In this document: piece by piece, positions 16,574 through 24,406 of the stretch
Position numbering within the stretch: the first letter of the stretch is position 1
How the letters are laid out: each line of letters starts with the position of its first letter
From: G963663315 sp963668255
Lineage (GTDB): Bacteria; Pseudomonadota; Gammaproteobacteria; Arenicellales; Poriferihabitantaceae
Reading direction: 5' to 3'
DNA: 64,000 bases
Assembly: GCA_965116595.1 (NCBI GenBank)
Contig: OZ220708.1
Location: 1,240,001-1,304,000, forward strand
Notes under the pieces: model-generated
Told to the model about the DNA's origin: nothing
Seen by the model: only the letters and a program-made list of their open reading frames with translations
Database searches by the model: none
Made by a program: the position numbers and the translations under genes

Positions 16574-17620
16574 TCAGACCGGGTGCAGCCCGGCGAATCC
16601 CAGCGCTGTCTGTTCGGGAAAGCCACACATCAGATTAAATGCCTGAACCGCCTGACCTGATGCGCCTTTCATCAGATTATCGATGGCACTCATTACCACC
16701 AGGCGATTGTTGTGAGGGTCAATTTCAAACCCGATGTCGCAATAGTTGGTTCCGCCCAATAATTTGGGTTCGGGATAGCGATAAATTCCAGTTGCGTCCT
16801 TGACGATCCGGATAAAAGGCTCGTCTGCGTAATCCTGCCGATAAATTTTCCATATTTCTTTCTCCGTCATCGGCCGCTTCAGAAAAACATGGCATGTGGC
16901 AAGTATGCCACGGACCATTTCAATGGCGGTGGCGGACAAGGAAATATCCGTGTGCTGTCCCAGTTCCTGAAGTATTTCCGGAATGTGGCGATGCCCGGTC
17001 GGTTTGTATGACCTCACTGCACCGGACCTTTCCGGGTGGTGGCTGGCTTCAGATATGCTATTGCCCCCTTCGCTGGAACCAACCTTGACCTCAATCACAG
17101 CACCGGTTGCGAGCCCGCGTTTGAAAACAGGGAGCAACCCGAGCAAGGCGGCGGTCGCATTGCATCCGGCGCCTGTAACCAGAGAGGCGTTGCGGATGGC
17201 GTGCCGATTTATCTCCGGGATGCCATATACGAATTGGCTTAGATGGTCAGGGCGACAATGGTCGCGGCCGTACCACGCACTGTATACCTGTGCATCATGT
17301 AATCGAAAATCACCACTCAGATCGATAATTTTCGGCGCAAGGGACTTGAAATACTCAATTTTCCGCATGGCATGACCATGCGGCAGACTCAGAAACAACA
17401 GATCGCATTGATCAAGATCAGCAAGTGAACAAAACGGGAGGGTGGTTAATTTCCGCAGGTTCGGATGAACCCGGCTCACCTTCTTTCCTGCAAACCGCTC
17501 CGACGTGACCTGGTGCAGGTCGGCTCCCGGATGGTCAAGCAATAATCTGATCAACTCACCGCCAGCGTAACCACTGCCGCCTGCAATCGAAACCCGAACG
17601 GAAGAGGTGTTGTTTTGCAT
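16574..17620 (-). CDS. lysY: LysW-gamma-glutamyl/aminoadipyl phosphate reductase (LysY/ArgC family)
   Basis: NADPH-dependent reductase of the ArgC family, 348 residues, reducing the acyl phosphate on LysW to the semialdehyde. N-terminal Rossmann motif AGGSGYAGGELIRLLL (residues 13-28), SLPHGHA, then GAGCNATAALL with catalytic Cys153. The conserved region VGSSEGGNSISEASHHPERSGAVRSY carries the catalytic-histidine neighbourhood, and GHRHIPEI follows. It starts 12 bases after lysX. The extra length and the SSEGG stretch are typical of carrier-protein-dependent LysY rather than the short E. coli ArgC. The C-terminus ends just before the amidotransferase start. Confidence 0.9.
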   Translation of the reverse strand: MQNNTSSVRVSIAGGSGYAGGELIRLLLDHPGADLHQVTSERFAGKKVSRVHPNLRKLTTLPFCSLADLDQCDLLFLSLPHGHAMRKIEYFKSLAPKIIDLSGDFRLHDAQVYSAWYGRDHCRPDHLSQFVYGIPEINRHAIRNASLVTGAGCNATAALLGLLPVFKRGLATGAVIEVKVGSSEGGNSISEASHHPERSGAVRSYKPTGHRHIPEILQELGQHTDISLSATAIEMVRGILATCHVFLKRPMTEKEIWKIYRQDYADEPFIRIVKDATGIYRYPEPKLLGGTNYCDIGFEIDPHNNRLVVMSAIDNLMKGASGQAVQAFNLMCGFPEQTALGFAGLHPV

Positions 17621-17632
17621 GGTCTGAGGGGG

Positions 17633-18481
17633 TCAACCGTCAGCACTGGAAATGACATGATCAACGACCTTGCCCGGAATATTGACACCAGTAGTTTCGA
17701 TGCTGTTTCGAAATTCCATGGTGTAGTTTACTTCATTGACCAGATAGCCGTCATTGGATTCAAACAGGTCGACAGCCAATACGCCACCGCCGACCGCATT
17801 CGCCGCTTGCAGGCAGAGCTCGCCAAGTTCAGGGGTGACCGGGCAACGACTGGCAATCGCTCCACGGGCGGTATTTGTGATCCAATGCAGGGAGCTTCGG
17901 TATATCGCGGCGATACAATCGTCACCTACGACAAACGCACGAATGTCACTGCCTTTTTTATCGAAATACTTTTGTATGTAAAATATGGAATGATGATAGC
18001 TGCCAAGAACGGTTTTGTGCTCGAGAATGGTTTCCGCAGCGTCCCGGTCGTTTACTTTGGACAACAATCTTCCCCAGGAACCCACAGCAGGTTTCAGTAC
18101 CACCGGATAACCGAGTTCCTCAATGGCTTCAAGGGCAGACTCAATCGTGAACGCGATTCTCAAGTCAGGTTGCGCAACATGATGATCCTGCAACGCCACC
18201 GCAGTCAGGATCTTGTCACCACAGGTCAGGGAAACGTCATAGTTGTTAACGCAGGGAATCCCGAGACTCTGATACAGTCTGAGCGCATGAAGCGCCCGCG
18301 AGTGATTGATGCATCGTTCAACAATCACATCGACTTCGGGCCGATGTGTCAAATCGAAATAAATCTGACGGTCGTCAATCATCGCCAGATCGACATTCTG
18401 GCGCTTGTTGAATTCGCTGATCAGAAGTTTTTCCTCTTTTCTGACCAGCGAATGCAGGAAGCCGACAGTTATTGACCCCAA
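17633..18481 (-). CDS. lysX: LysW-amino acid ligase (LysX/ArgX, RimK-type ATP-grasp)
   Basis: ATP-grasp ligase that joins the alpha-amino group of glutamate or 2-aminoadipate to the side-chain carboxylate of the LysW C-terminal Glu. 282 residues from the TTG at 18481, giving the family start TVGFLHSLVRKEEKLL. This start lies inside the last codons of lysW (13-base overlap), so translation is coupled. Visible are YPVVLKPAVGSWGRLL (ATP lid), DIRAFVVGDDCIAAIYR, WITNTARGA and the metal-binding VNEVNYTMEFRN. The NTA within the ITNTARGA segment is in the substrate-recognition region; I cannot decide from it between glutamate and aminoadipate. Its expected substrate is a C-terminal Glu, yet the adjacent LysW ends in Gln. 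Confidence 0.9.
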   Translation of the reverse strand: MGSITVGFLHSLVRKEEKLLISEFNKRQNVDLAMIDDRQIYFDLTHRPEVDVIVERCINHSRALHALRLYQSLGIPCVNNYDVSLTCGDKILTAVALQDHHVAQPDLRIAFTIESALEAIEELGYPVVLKPAVGSWGRLLSKVNDRDAAETILEHKTVLGSYHHSIFYIQKYFDKKGSDIRAFVVGDDCIAAIYRSSLHWITNTARGAIASRCPVTPELGELCLQAANAVGGGVLAVDLFESNDGYLVNEVNYTMEFRNSIETTGVNIPGKVVDHVISSADG

Positions 18482-18633
18482 TCTTCCTCTGCCTCTGGGG
18501 CTTCTACAAGTTCTACCGGCTCCAGTGAGGTGACCTCGAGTTCTGACCCGCAATCATCGCATTCAAGCAACTCACCTGTTACAACATCATCTGCCAGGTT
18601 GATATCACCACCGCATACAGGGCATTCGCTCAT
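18469..18633 (-). CDS. lysW: amino-group carrier protein LysW with C-terminal Gln
   Basis: 54-residue acidic carrier protein, the same length as Thermus LysW. Cys4/Cys7 (CPVCGG) and Cys25/Cys28 (CDDCG) form the zinc knuckle; the tail is rich in Glu and ends EEDWGQ. The family signature is EDWGE, and the side chain of that last Glu is the attachment point for the amino acid. Here codon 54 is CAA (Gln) followed directly by TAA. The ATG at 18633 is preferred over one six codons upstream because it has GGAA at a good distance and gives the normal MSECPVCGG start. First gene of a six-gene operon. Confidence 0.93.
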   Translation of the reverse strand: MSECPVCGGDINLADDVVTGELLECDDCGSELEVTSLEPVELVEAPEAEEDWGQ

Positions 18634-18842
18634 AATAATTTCCAGGAACAATCAAAATACAATAATAACTTGAATCCGGCCAGCAGCGTTATTGCTGACA
18701 AAGAGGCACATTGTACGCAAGAAACAGAAATTGACAACTGCCCGCGTTACCCGGTTCAGGGAATCATCGGGCCTGTGTAGTTAGAATTAGTTGATAAAAA
18801 CCATTAGAATCGCTGTTTTATACCAGCTTTCAACCCGGTCAC
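18634..18842. promoter_or_regulatory. divergent region between lysW and pckA
   Basis: 209 bases that must hold the promoters of the lysW operon (minus) and pckA (plus). On the plus strand a TTGATA at 18791-18796 followed by an AT-rich TTTTATA around 18816-18822 is a weak promoter candidate for pckA, with spacing a little long. No T-box, leader peptide or ARG-box palindrome was recognised. Confidence 0.4.
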
Positions 18843-20444
18843 ATGACAATTCAATCTGATTTATCCAAATACGGCATAAAAAACACCACGGAAATCATCT
18901 GTAACCCGGACTACGAGATGCTTTTCGAAGAAGAAACCCGAGCGGATTTAAACGGCTATGAGAGAGGTAAACTCACCGAAAGCGGCGCCGTATCTGTCGA
19001 TACCGGGATATTTACAGGGCGGTCGCCCAGCGACAAATACATTGTGTGCGATAATGAGACACGGGATTCTTTCTGGTGGGCTGATCAGGGTAATAATGAC
19101 AATAACCCCTTGTCACCAGAGAACTGGGAAATCCTCAGAAACATTGTCACCGAGCAGTTGTCATGCAAACGACTGTTCGTTGTGGATGCATTTTGTGGTG
19201 CAAATCCGGGCAGTCGACTTGCAGTCAGATTTGTCGTGGAAGTGGCCTGGCAGGCTCACTTTGTAAAAAACATGTTTATCCGGCCAGAACCGGACGAGCT
19301 TGAAGACTTTAACCCTGATTTCGTTGTGCTGAATGGCGCCAAGGCTACGAATCCGGCCTGGCGGAAGATGGGGCTGAACTCGGAGAATTTTATCGCATTC
19401 AATCTGACTGAAAAAATGCAGATTATTGGCGGCACCTGGTATGGCGGCGAAATGAAAAAGGGCATGTTTGCGATGATGAATTATCTGCTTCCCCTGCGCG
19501 GCATGGCATCGATGCATTGTTCTGCCAATGTCTCCGATCAAGGTGAAACAGCCATTTTTTTCGGATTGTCGGGAACAGGCAAAACCACCTTGTCTACCGA
19601 CCCCCGGCGCAAATTGATTGGTGATGATGAACATGGCTGGGATGATGATGGCATTTTCAATTTCGAAGGCGGCTGCTATGCCAAAACCATCGGGTTGAAA
19701 GAAGAAACCGAGCCCGATATTTACCGCGCCATACGCCGGGATGCGTTACTTGAAAATGTGACGGTTCTGCCGGATGGCACGATTGACTTTGAGGATGGCT
19801 CAAAAACACAAAATGCCCGTGTCTCCTATCCGATTTACCATGTAGACAATATTGTCAAACCGGTATCGAAGGGAGGGCATGCGTCAAGGGTGATCTTTCT
19901 TTCTGCCGACGCCTTCGGAGTGTTGCCGCCGGTATCGAGATTAACTCCTGAGCAGACAAAATATCATTTCCTGTCTGGTTTCACGGCCAAGCTGGCAGGC
20001 ACGGAAAGAGGGGTGGATGAGCCGACCCCGACCTTCTCTGCCTGTTTCGGCGCAGCATTTTTGAGTTTGCATCCAACCCGGTATGCTGAGGAACTGGTCA
20101 GAAAAATGGAGGCATCAAATGCCCGCGCTTATCTGGTTAATACAGGCTGGAATGGCAGTGGTAACAGAATTTCGATAAAGGCCACCCGGGCGATCATTAA
20201 CGCCATATTGAATGGCGATATGGAGAAAGCCACATTCACTACGATTCCCTTCTTTAATTTATCAATTCCTGATGTTCTGGAAGGGGTTGATGGAAATATT
20301 CTGGATCCAAGAAACACGTATACTGACGCGACCGAGTGGGTTAGAAAGGCAAAGTCGCTGGCTGCTTTGTTTATAGACAATTTCAGGAAATTCGAAGCGA
20401 CCGATGAGGACAAAACCCTGGCAGCGGCAGGCCCCGTGTTGTGA
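18843..20444 (+). CDS. pckA: phosphoenolpyruvate carboxykinase (ATP)
   Basis: Gluconeogenic enzyme that converts oxaloacetate plus ATP to phosphoenolpyruvate and CO2. 533 residues, standard length. TGIFTGRSPSDKYIV (oxaloacetate-binding Arg60 region), GTWYGGEMKKGMF (active-site Lys), the kinase loop GLSGTGKTTLS at 241-251 and DDEHGWDD (metal site) are all present. This is the ATP-dependent type, which fits growth on amino acids, osmolytes and other non-sugar substrates suggested by the neighbourhood. Its stop codon overlaps the GTG start of the next gene (GTGA), so the two are translationally coupled if that start is right. Confidence 0.97.
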   Translation: MTIQSDLSKYGIKNTTEIICNPDYEMLFEEETRADLNGYERGKLTESGAVSVDTGIFTGRSPSDKYIVCDNETRDSFWWADQGNNDNNPLSPENWEILRNIVTEQLSCKRLFVVDAFCGANPGSRLAVRFVVEVAWQAHFVKNMFIRPEPDELEDFNPDFVVLNGAKATNPAWRKMGLNSENFIAFNLTEKMQIIGGTWYGGEMKKGMFAMMNYLLPLRGMASMHCSANVSDQGETAIFFGLSGTGKTTLSTDPRRKLIGDDEHGWDDDGIFNFEGGCYAKTIGLKEETEPDIYRAIRRDALLENVTVLPDGTIDFEDGSKTQNARVSYPIYHVDNIVKPVSKGGHASRVIFLSADAFGVLPPVSRLTPEQTKYHFLSGFTAKLAGTERGVDEPTPTFSACFGAAFLSLHPTRYAEELVRKMEASNARAYLVNTGWNGSGNRISIKATRAIINAILNGDMEKATFTTIPFFNLSIPDVLEGVDGNILDPRNTYTDATEWVRKAKSLAALFIDNFRKFEATDEDKTLAAAGPVL

Positions 20445-21256
20445 AAATTCAACCAAAATCCATCAACCATCGACATGAAAACCAGAACCTTGAAGCAAGT
20501 AACCCAAATCTACCTTTGCCAGCCACCTGCTGGAGAAGAGTTGCATTCCTGGTCTGCTTGACAATAGCGGCCAGCGCCATGAGTGACCAGTCAATCAAAG
20601 CGGCTCGTACGGCATACGTTGAAGGCCGGTTTATCGAGGCCGCCGAACTTGCCGAAGTCCTCGAAACCTCCGAAGGATATGCCCTGGCGGCCAAATCTCT
20701 GGCAGTATACACCTACCACATAGCCGAAGACGGCAGGAAGCAGACTTTGTTTGATCGCGCCACGCTGCTGGCAGAAGAAGCGGTCCGACTGGACGCGACC
20801 AACCCGCATGCGCATATCCAACTGGCGCATGTCATGGGCCGATACGCGCAGACAGTCGGTAAGCTGGAAGCGGTCAGTAAAGGGTATCCGAAGAGGGTGC
20901 GTAAGGCGATTGAGAACGCACTTCGGCTGAATCCGGAGTTGGCGGAGGGTCATTTGAGTTTGGCCTCCTGGCATTCGGAAGCCGTCATCAGTGGAGGATT
21001 TATGGCCAAAGTGCTTTACGGCGCTTCTAAAAAGGACGCACTTACACACTACGAGAAAGCGTTCAAGCTTGCGCCCGACGAGAAAGTGACGCTCGTTGAA
21101 TATGCTTTCGGCCTGTTGCTGCTGGACGACACTGCAAACCGCAGGCAGGCCCGTAATCTGCTACTCAATGCGATCAAATTGCCATCAAAAGATGCACATG
21201 ATCGAATTTTTCACCAAAAAGCGGTTGAGCGACTGGCGACTCTCAACATCCAATAG
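20441..21256 (+). CDS. secreted TPR-repeat protein of unknown function
   Basis: Up to 271 residues. A signal-peptide-like segment (CWRRVAFLVCLTIAASA) ends about residue 46, followed by helix pairs that read as TPR units: AEELAVRLD-type repeats such as LLAEEAVRLDATNPHAHIQL, AIENALRLNPELAEGHLSLA and HYEKAFKLAPDEKVTLVEYA. The GTG at 20441 overlaps the pckA stop. A TTG at 20516 would give a better signal peptide (MPATCWRR start), so the true start is uncertain. Probably a periplasmic or membrane-anchored scaffold protein; no catalytic motif seen. Linked to pckA only by position. Confidence 0.7.
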   Translation: MKIQPKSINHRHENQNLEASNPNLPLPATCWRRVAFLVCLTIAASAMSDQSIKAARTAYVEGRFIEAAELAEVLETSEGYALAAKSLAVYTYHIAEDGRKQTLFDRATLLAEEAVRLDATNPHAHIQLAHVMGRYAQTVGKLEAVSKGYPKRVRKAIENALRLNPELAEGHLSLASWHSEAVISGGFMAKVLYGASKKDALTHYEKAFKLAPDEKVTLVEYAFGLLLLDDTANRRQARNLLLNAIKLPSKDAHDRIFHQKAVERLATLNIQ

Positions 21257-21402
21257 CCAAAAGGACGAAATATAGTTTATCAGGACCGACAGAAAAATCC
21301 GGGAGAGTCAATTTCAATCGCCCCCGACCTTCGGTTGCAATGGATTCTGGCGCGGGATACAATAATTTTCGCTGATCAACACCAGGCAGGAGACAGGCTG
21401 AT

Positions 21403-22470
21403 ATGAGGATGTTTGCCTCGAAAAGGCCGCCAAACAATGATTTGGCCTACCAGACGGAAATTCTGCAAGGTGTTTCCCGTACTTTTGCACTCACTATTCC
21501 ACAGCTACCCTGTCCGTTGTGCGATGTGGTAGGCAATGCCTATCTCCTGTGCCGAATCACGGATACTATTGAAGATGAGCCAGCGCTGTCCGTAACGCAG
21601 AAACAGGCTTTTCTGGAACGTTTTGTCGAAGTCGTCGCTGGTCGCGAAGAGGCAGAGTCCTTCGCCTTCGAACTCAGTACGCTGCTATCGTCTTCAACTA
21701 CCGTAAGCGAGCGCGACCTGATTGCTAATACGCCCCGGGTCATTCGCATCACCAGCGGATTCAACGCTGCCCAGCGCGGTTCCCTGGAACGTTGCGTGAG
21801 AACAATGTCGCGTGGCATGACGGAGTTTCAGCAAAACGCAACACTTGATGGCGTGAGTGATCTTTCTGAGCTTGATCGTTATTGCTACTATGTTGCTGGC
21901 GTAGTCGGAGAGATGCTGACCGAGCTGTTCTGTGACTATTCAACCGAAATCAGCGAGCGGCGTGAAGATTTGCTGGAATTGTCGGTTTCCTTCGGACAGG
22001 GGTTGCAGATGACGAATATTCTCAAGGATATGTGGGATGACCGTCGACGCGGGGCGTGTTGGCTGCCACGGGATATCTTCCTTGCGTCCGGCATTAATCT
22101 GGGTACCCTGTCAGCCGGGCAGGCCGACCCTGGTTTTCTCAAGGGGATATCCGAACTGGTGGCCATTACTCACCACCATCTGACCAATGCGTTACGCTTC
22201 ATCATGCTCATCCCTGCCTGTGAAACCGGTATCCGTCGGCACTGTCTGTGGGCGCTCGGGATGGCTGTTCTTACCCTGCGCCGGATTTACGCGACGGCTG
22301 TATTTCGGAGCGGTCAGGAAGTGAAGATATCGCGTCGCAGCGTTTGGGCAGTGACCGTGGTCACCAGCTCTGTGGTGCGTTCGAATCTGGCTTTGAAATT
22401 TCTGTTCAAGGCGTTGACCCGAGGTCTTCCCGGCACTGAAGTCAGACCTCTTGAGCAGGCACGGTTGTGA
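21403..22470 (+). CDS. squalene/phytoene synthase family, probably squalene synthase
   Basis: 355-residue head-to-head prenyl transferase. The two metal-binding aspartate regions are clear: DTIED at residues 54-58 and ILKDMWDD near 204-211. Other family marks are SRTFALTIPQLP, YCYYVAGVVGEMLTELF and GLQMTNILKD. The sequence looks closer to one-enzyme squalene synthases (two farnesyl diphosphates to squalene with NADPH) than to short HpnC/HpnD proteins, although it lacks an obvious C-terminal membrane anchor beyond a hydrophobic stretch near 290-335. AGGAG precedes the ATG at 21403. ispH follows on the same strand, fitting an isoprenoid role. No hopanoid cyclase is in the window. Confidence 0.85.
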   Translation: MRMFASKRPPNNDLAYQTEILQGVSRTFALTIPQLPCPLCDVVGNAYLLCRITDTIEDEPALSVTQKQAFLERFVEVVAGREEAESFAFELSTLLSSSTTVSERDLIANTPRVIRITSGFNAAQRGSLERCVRTMSRGMTEFQQNATLDGVSDLSELDRYCYYVAGVVGEMLTELFCDYSTEISERREDLLELSVSFGQGLQMTNILKDMWDDRRRGACWLPRDIFLASGINLGTLSAGQADPGFLKGISELVAITHHHLTNALRFIMLIPACETGIRRHCLWALGMAVLTLRRIYATAVFRSGQEVKISRRSVWAVTVVTSSVVRSNLALKFLFKALTRGLPGTEVRPLEQARL

Positions 22471-22613
22471 GACGATCTGCGGGGCGTCTATGAATAATTC
22501 TTTGAAGTTCGGGCCTGGGCGCCATTGCCAGCGGGTTGCGTTTGGTAGTAAAGTCTGATTGTATGAAAGCGAACAAACAAAATTGTGGCGGCAAGGGGAT
22601 AAAGAAGAAAACG

Positions 22614-23555
22614 ATGCGAGTTATTTTAGCCCAGCCCAGAGGATTCTGTGCCGGCGTTGGCCGCGCAATCAAGATTGTTGAAGAAGCGCTGAATATATAC
22701 AAGTCCCCGGTTTACGTACGTCATGAGATTGTCCATAACCGACGGGTTGTGGAAAACCTGCAAGCGCAAGGGGTTCATTTTGTGGAAGAGATTGAACAGA
22801 TTCCTGACGAGGCGATTGCCGTGTTCAGCGCTCACGGTGTTTCGAAGGAGGTTGAGCGAGCCGCATCGGCGCGGGGCCTGCATCCGATTGACGCCACCTG
22901 CCCGCTGGTCTCGAAAGTGCACAGGGAAGGCCAGCGCTATGCGTCGAAAGGCTATGAAATCATCCTGATTGGTCACCAGAACCATCCTGAGGTTGAAGGC
23001 ACCCTGGGCCAGATTGTGGGGAAGGTCTTTCTGATCAGTGATGTCAAAGATGTGGAAACGCTACAGATACGCGACCCCGAAAAAGTGGCCTACATTACTC
23101 AGACCACATTGTCGGTTGACGATACCCGGGAGGTGATCGAGGCATTACGACAGCGTTTTCCGAAAATTGCCGGGCCGGACATCAAGGACATTTGCTATGC
23201 GACCCAGAACCGCCAGGCGGCAGTGCGTGCACTTGCCGCTCAGGTTGACCTGATGCTGGTGGTGGGTGCACGGAACAGTTCCAACTCCAATCGGCTGTGC
23301 GAAGTCGGCAATAACAGCGGGGTGCCGAGCCACCTGGTAGAGGACCCATCGAATATTGATCCTGGTTGGCTGAACGGATGCGAGGCGGTTGGCATTACTG
23401 CTGGCGCTTCAACTCCGGAGGAACTGGTGGCGAACCTGATCGAGAAATTACGAGAGTACGCTGATCTGGAAATTTCGACGATGGATGGCATTGTGGAGAA
23501 TGTACACTTTACCCTTCCTCCCTCTTTGCAGTCAGCAGAAGGCGCCAGGCGATAG
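22614..23555 (+). CDS. ispH: 4-hydroxy-3-methylbut-2-enyl diphosphate reductase
   Basis: Last step of the MEP isoprenoid pathway, an iron-sulfur enzyme giving IPP and DMAPP. 313 residues from the ATG at 22614. Cluster-ligand cysteines are Cys12 (GFCAGV), Cys96 (ATCPLV) and Cys194 (DICYATQNRQ). Other motifs: VRHEIVHNRRVV, FSAHGVS, GHQNHPEVEGT and GARNSSNSNRL. A longer version from the ATG at 22563 adds a lysine-rich tail and cannot be excluded. Located downstream of the squalene synthase-like gene on the same strand. It is convergent with the GC-rich exporter operon. Confidence 0.97.
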   Translation: MRVILAQPRGFCAGVGRAIKIVEEALNIYKSPVYVRHEIVHNRRVVENLQAQGVHFVEEIEQIPDEAIAVFSAHGVSKEVERAASARGLHPIDATCPLVSKVHREGQRYASKGYEIILIGHQNHPEVEGTLGQIVGKVFLISDVKDVETLQIRDPEKVAYITQTTLSVDDTREVIEALRQRFPKIAGPDIKDICYATQNRQAAVRALAAQVDLMLVVGARNSSNSNRLCEVGNNSGVPSHLVEDPSNIDPGWLNGCEAVGITAGASTPEELVANLIEKLREYADLEISTMDGIVENVHFTLPPSLQSAEGARR

Positions 23556-23578
23556 CATCCGCCGGACCCGGCTCCGTA

Positions 23579-24406
23579 TCAACGTGCCCGTTTCAACCCG
23601 GTTTGGGTAAAGTCCCGTTCGTCGAGGTCGGTCCGGTACCGATTGTCCGACCATATCATGACGGTGCGTTTCCCTGTGAGGTGATTGGTCATCGTCATTT
23701 CGTCCGCCTGCCAGAATTGATCCAGATATTGCTTGTATCCGTCGGAGATGAGTGTCTTCAGATGCGCACCCCTGCGGTCGTAGTACTCCACCTTCCAGAC
23801 CCGCAACTCGTCCCGGTCGCGCCACACAAGCTGGCGACTGTAGCCCGAGCTCTTCTCTGTCGGGAAGCGCTCAATGACTGTGCACGTCAGGTCGCCACAC
23901 GATTCGTCGCGCAAATAGCGATAGGTGAACTTCTCCACCTCAGGGGCGCCCATATCCTCATAGGCGAATTCGCTGCCCATAAAAGAACCTGACCGATTCG
24001 AGGAACTGATACGCTTGACTCGCTTCAGTGCGGGCAGATAGAGCCACTGGTCGTCCGATCTATCCCGGTGGGCGTGAATGAGCAGCGCCGTCCCCTTGAC
24101 GTCGCGGGGCTCATCAAATACGAACAGGCTCTTGTCACCATCGCCATCAACTTCGAGGGTCCGGATGCGAAGCTTGCGTCGTATCTCCTGCCCCTGCTTG
24201 TTGTGCAGTACCATGGTCAAGCTGGCCATGAGATTGCCAAAGCCGTCCTCTCTCTCTCTCGCTTCGCGAGCGATTTCCAGCCCGATTTCTTCGGGAGTTG
24301 CCGCGTGCGCGAGCGGCGGCGCGACGAGACAGGCCAGGAAGACCAGAAAGGCCAGGAACGGTGCGAGAAACCGGAAAATTGACCGGAAAGGACAGGTAGA
24401 GATCAT
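23579..24406 (-). CDS. LolA-like outer membrane lipoprotein-sorting family protein
   Basis: 275 residues with a signal peptide (FLAPFLAFLVFLACLVAPPLAHA, cleavage near residue 35) and a LolA/LppX-like half-barrel domain. Conserved family segments: DEPRDVKGTALLIH, WLYLPALKRVKRISSSNRSGSFMGSEFAYEDM and a C-terminal WSDNRYRTDLDERDFTQTGL. Proteins of this family are regularly encoded beside RND/MMPL exporters and are thought to carry a lipid across the periplasm. Here the gene overlaps the exporter stop by 4 bases (ATGA), the sign of a tightly coupled operon. A CT-dinucleotide tract on the plus strand at 24246-24260 encodes the AREARERED stretch. Confidence 0.85.
   Translation of the reverse strand: MISTCPFRSIFRFLAPFLAFLVFLACLVAPPLAHAATPEEIGLEIAREAREREDGFGNLMASLTMVLHNKQGQEIRRKLRIRTLEVDGDGDKSLFVFDEPRDVKGTALLIHAHRDRSDDQWLYLPALKRVKRISSSNRSGSFMGSEFAYEDMGAPEVEKFTYRYLRDESCGDLTCTVIERFPTEKSSGYSRQLVWRDRDELRVWKVEYYDRRGAHLKTLISDGYKQYLDQFWQADEMTMTNHLTGKRTVMIWSDNRYRTDLDERDFTQTGLKRAR

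Noticed and set aside
17615..18475. Open frame of 286 codons on the plus strand across lysX
   Set aside because: Fully antisense to lysX, whose protein has clear ATP-grasp motifs; no motif is visible in the antisense product.
24246..24260. CT-dinucleotide tract as a phase-variable repeat
   Set aside because: Only about seven units inside a coding region, and it encodes a normal-looking charged helix (AREARERED); short tracts of this size are common by chance.
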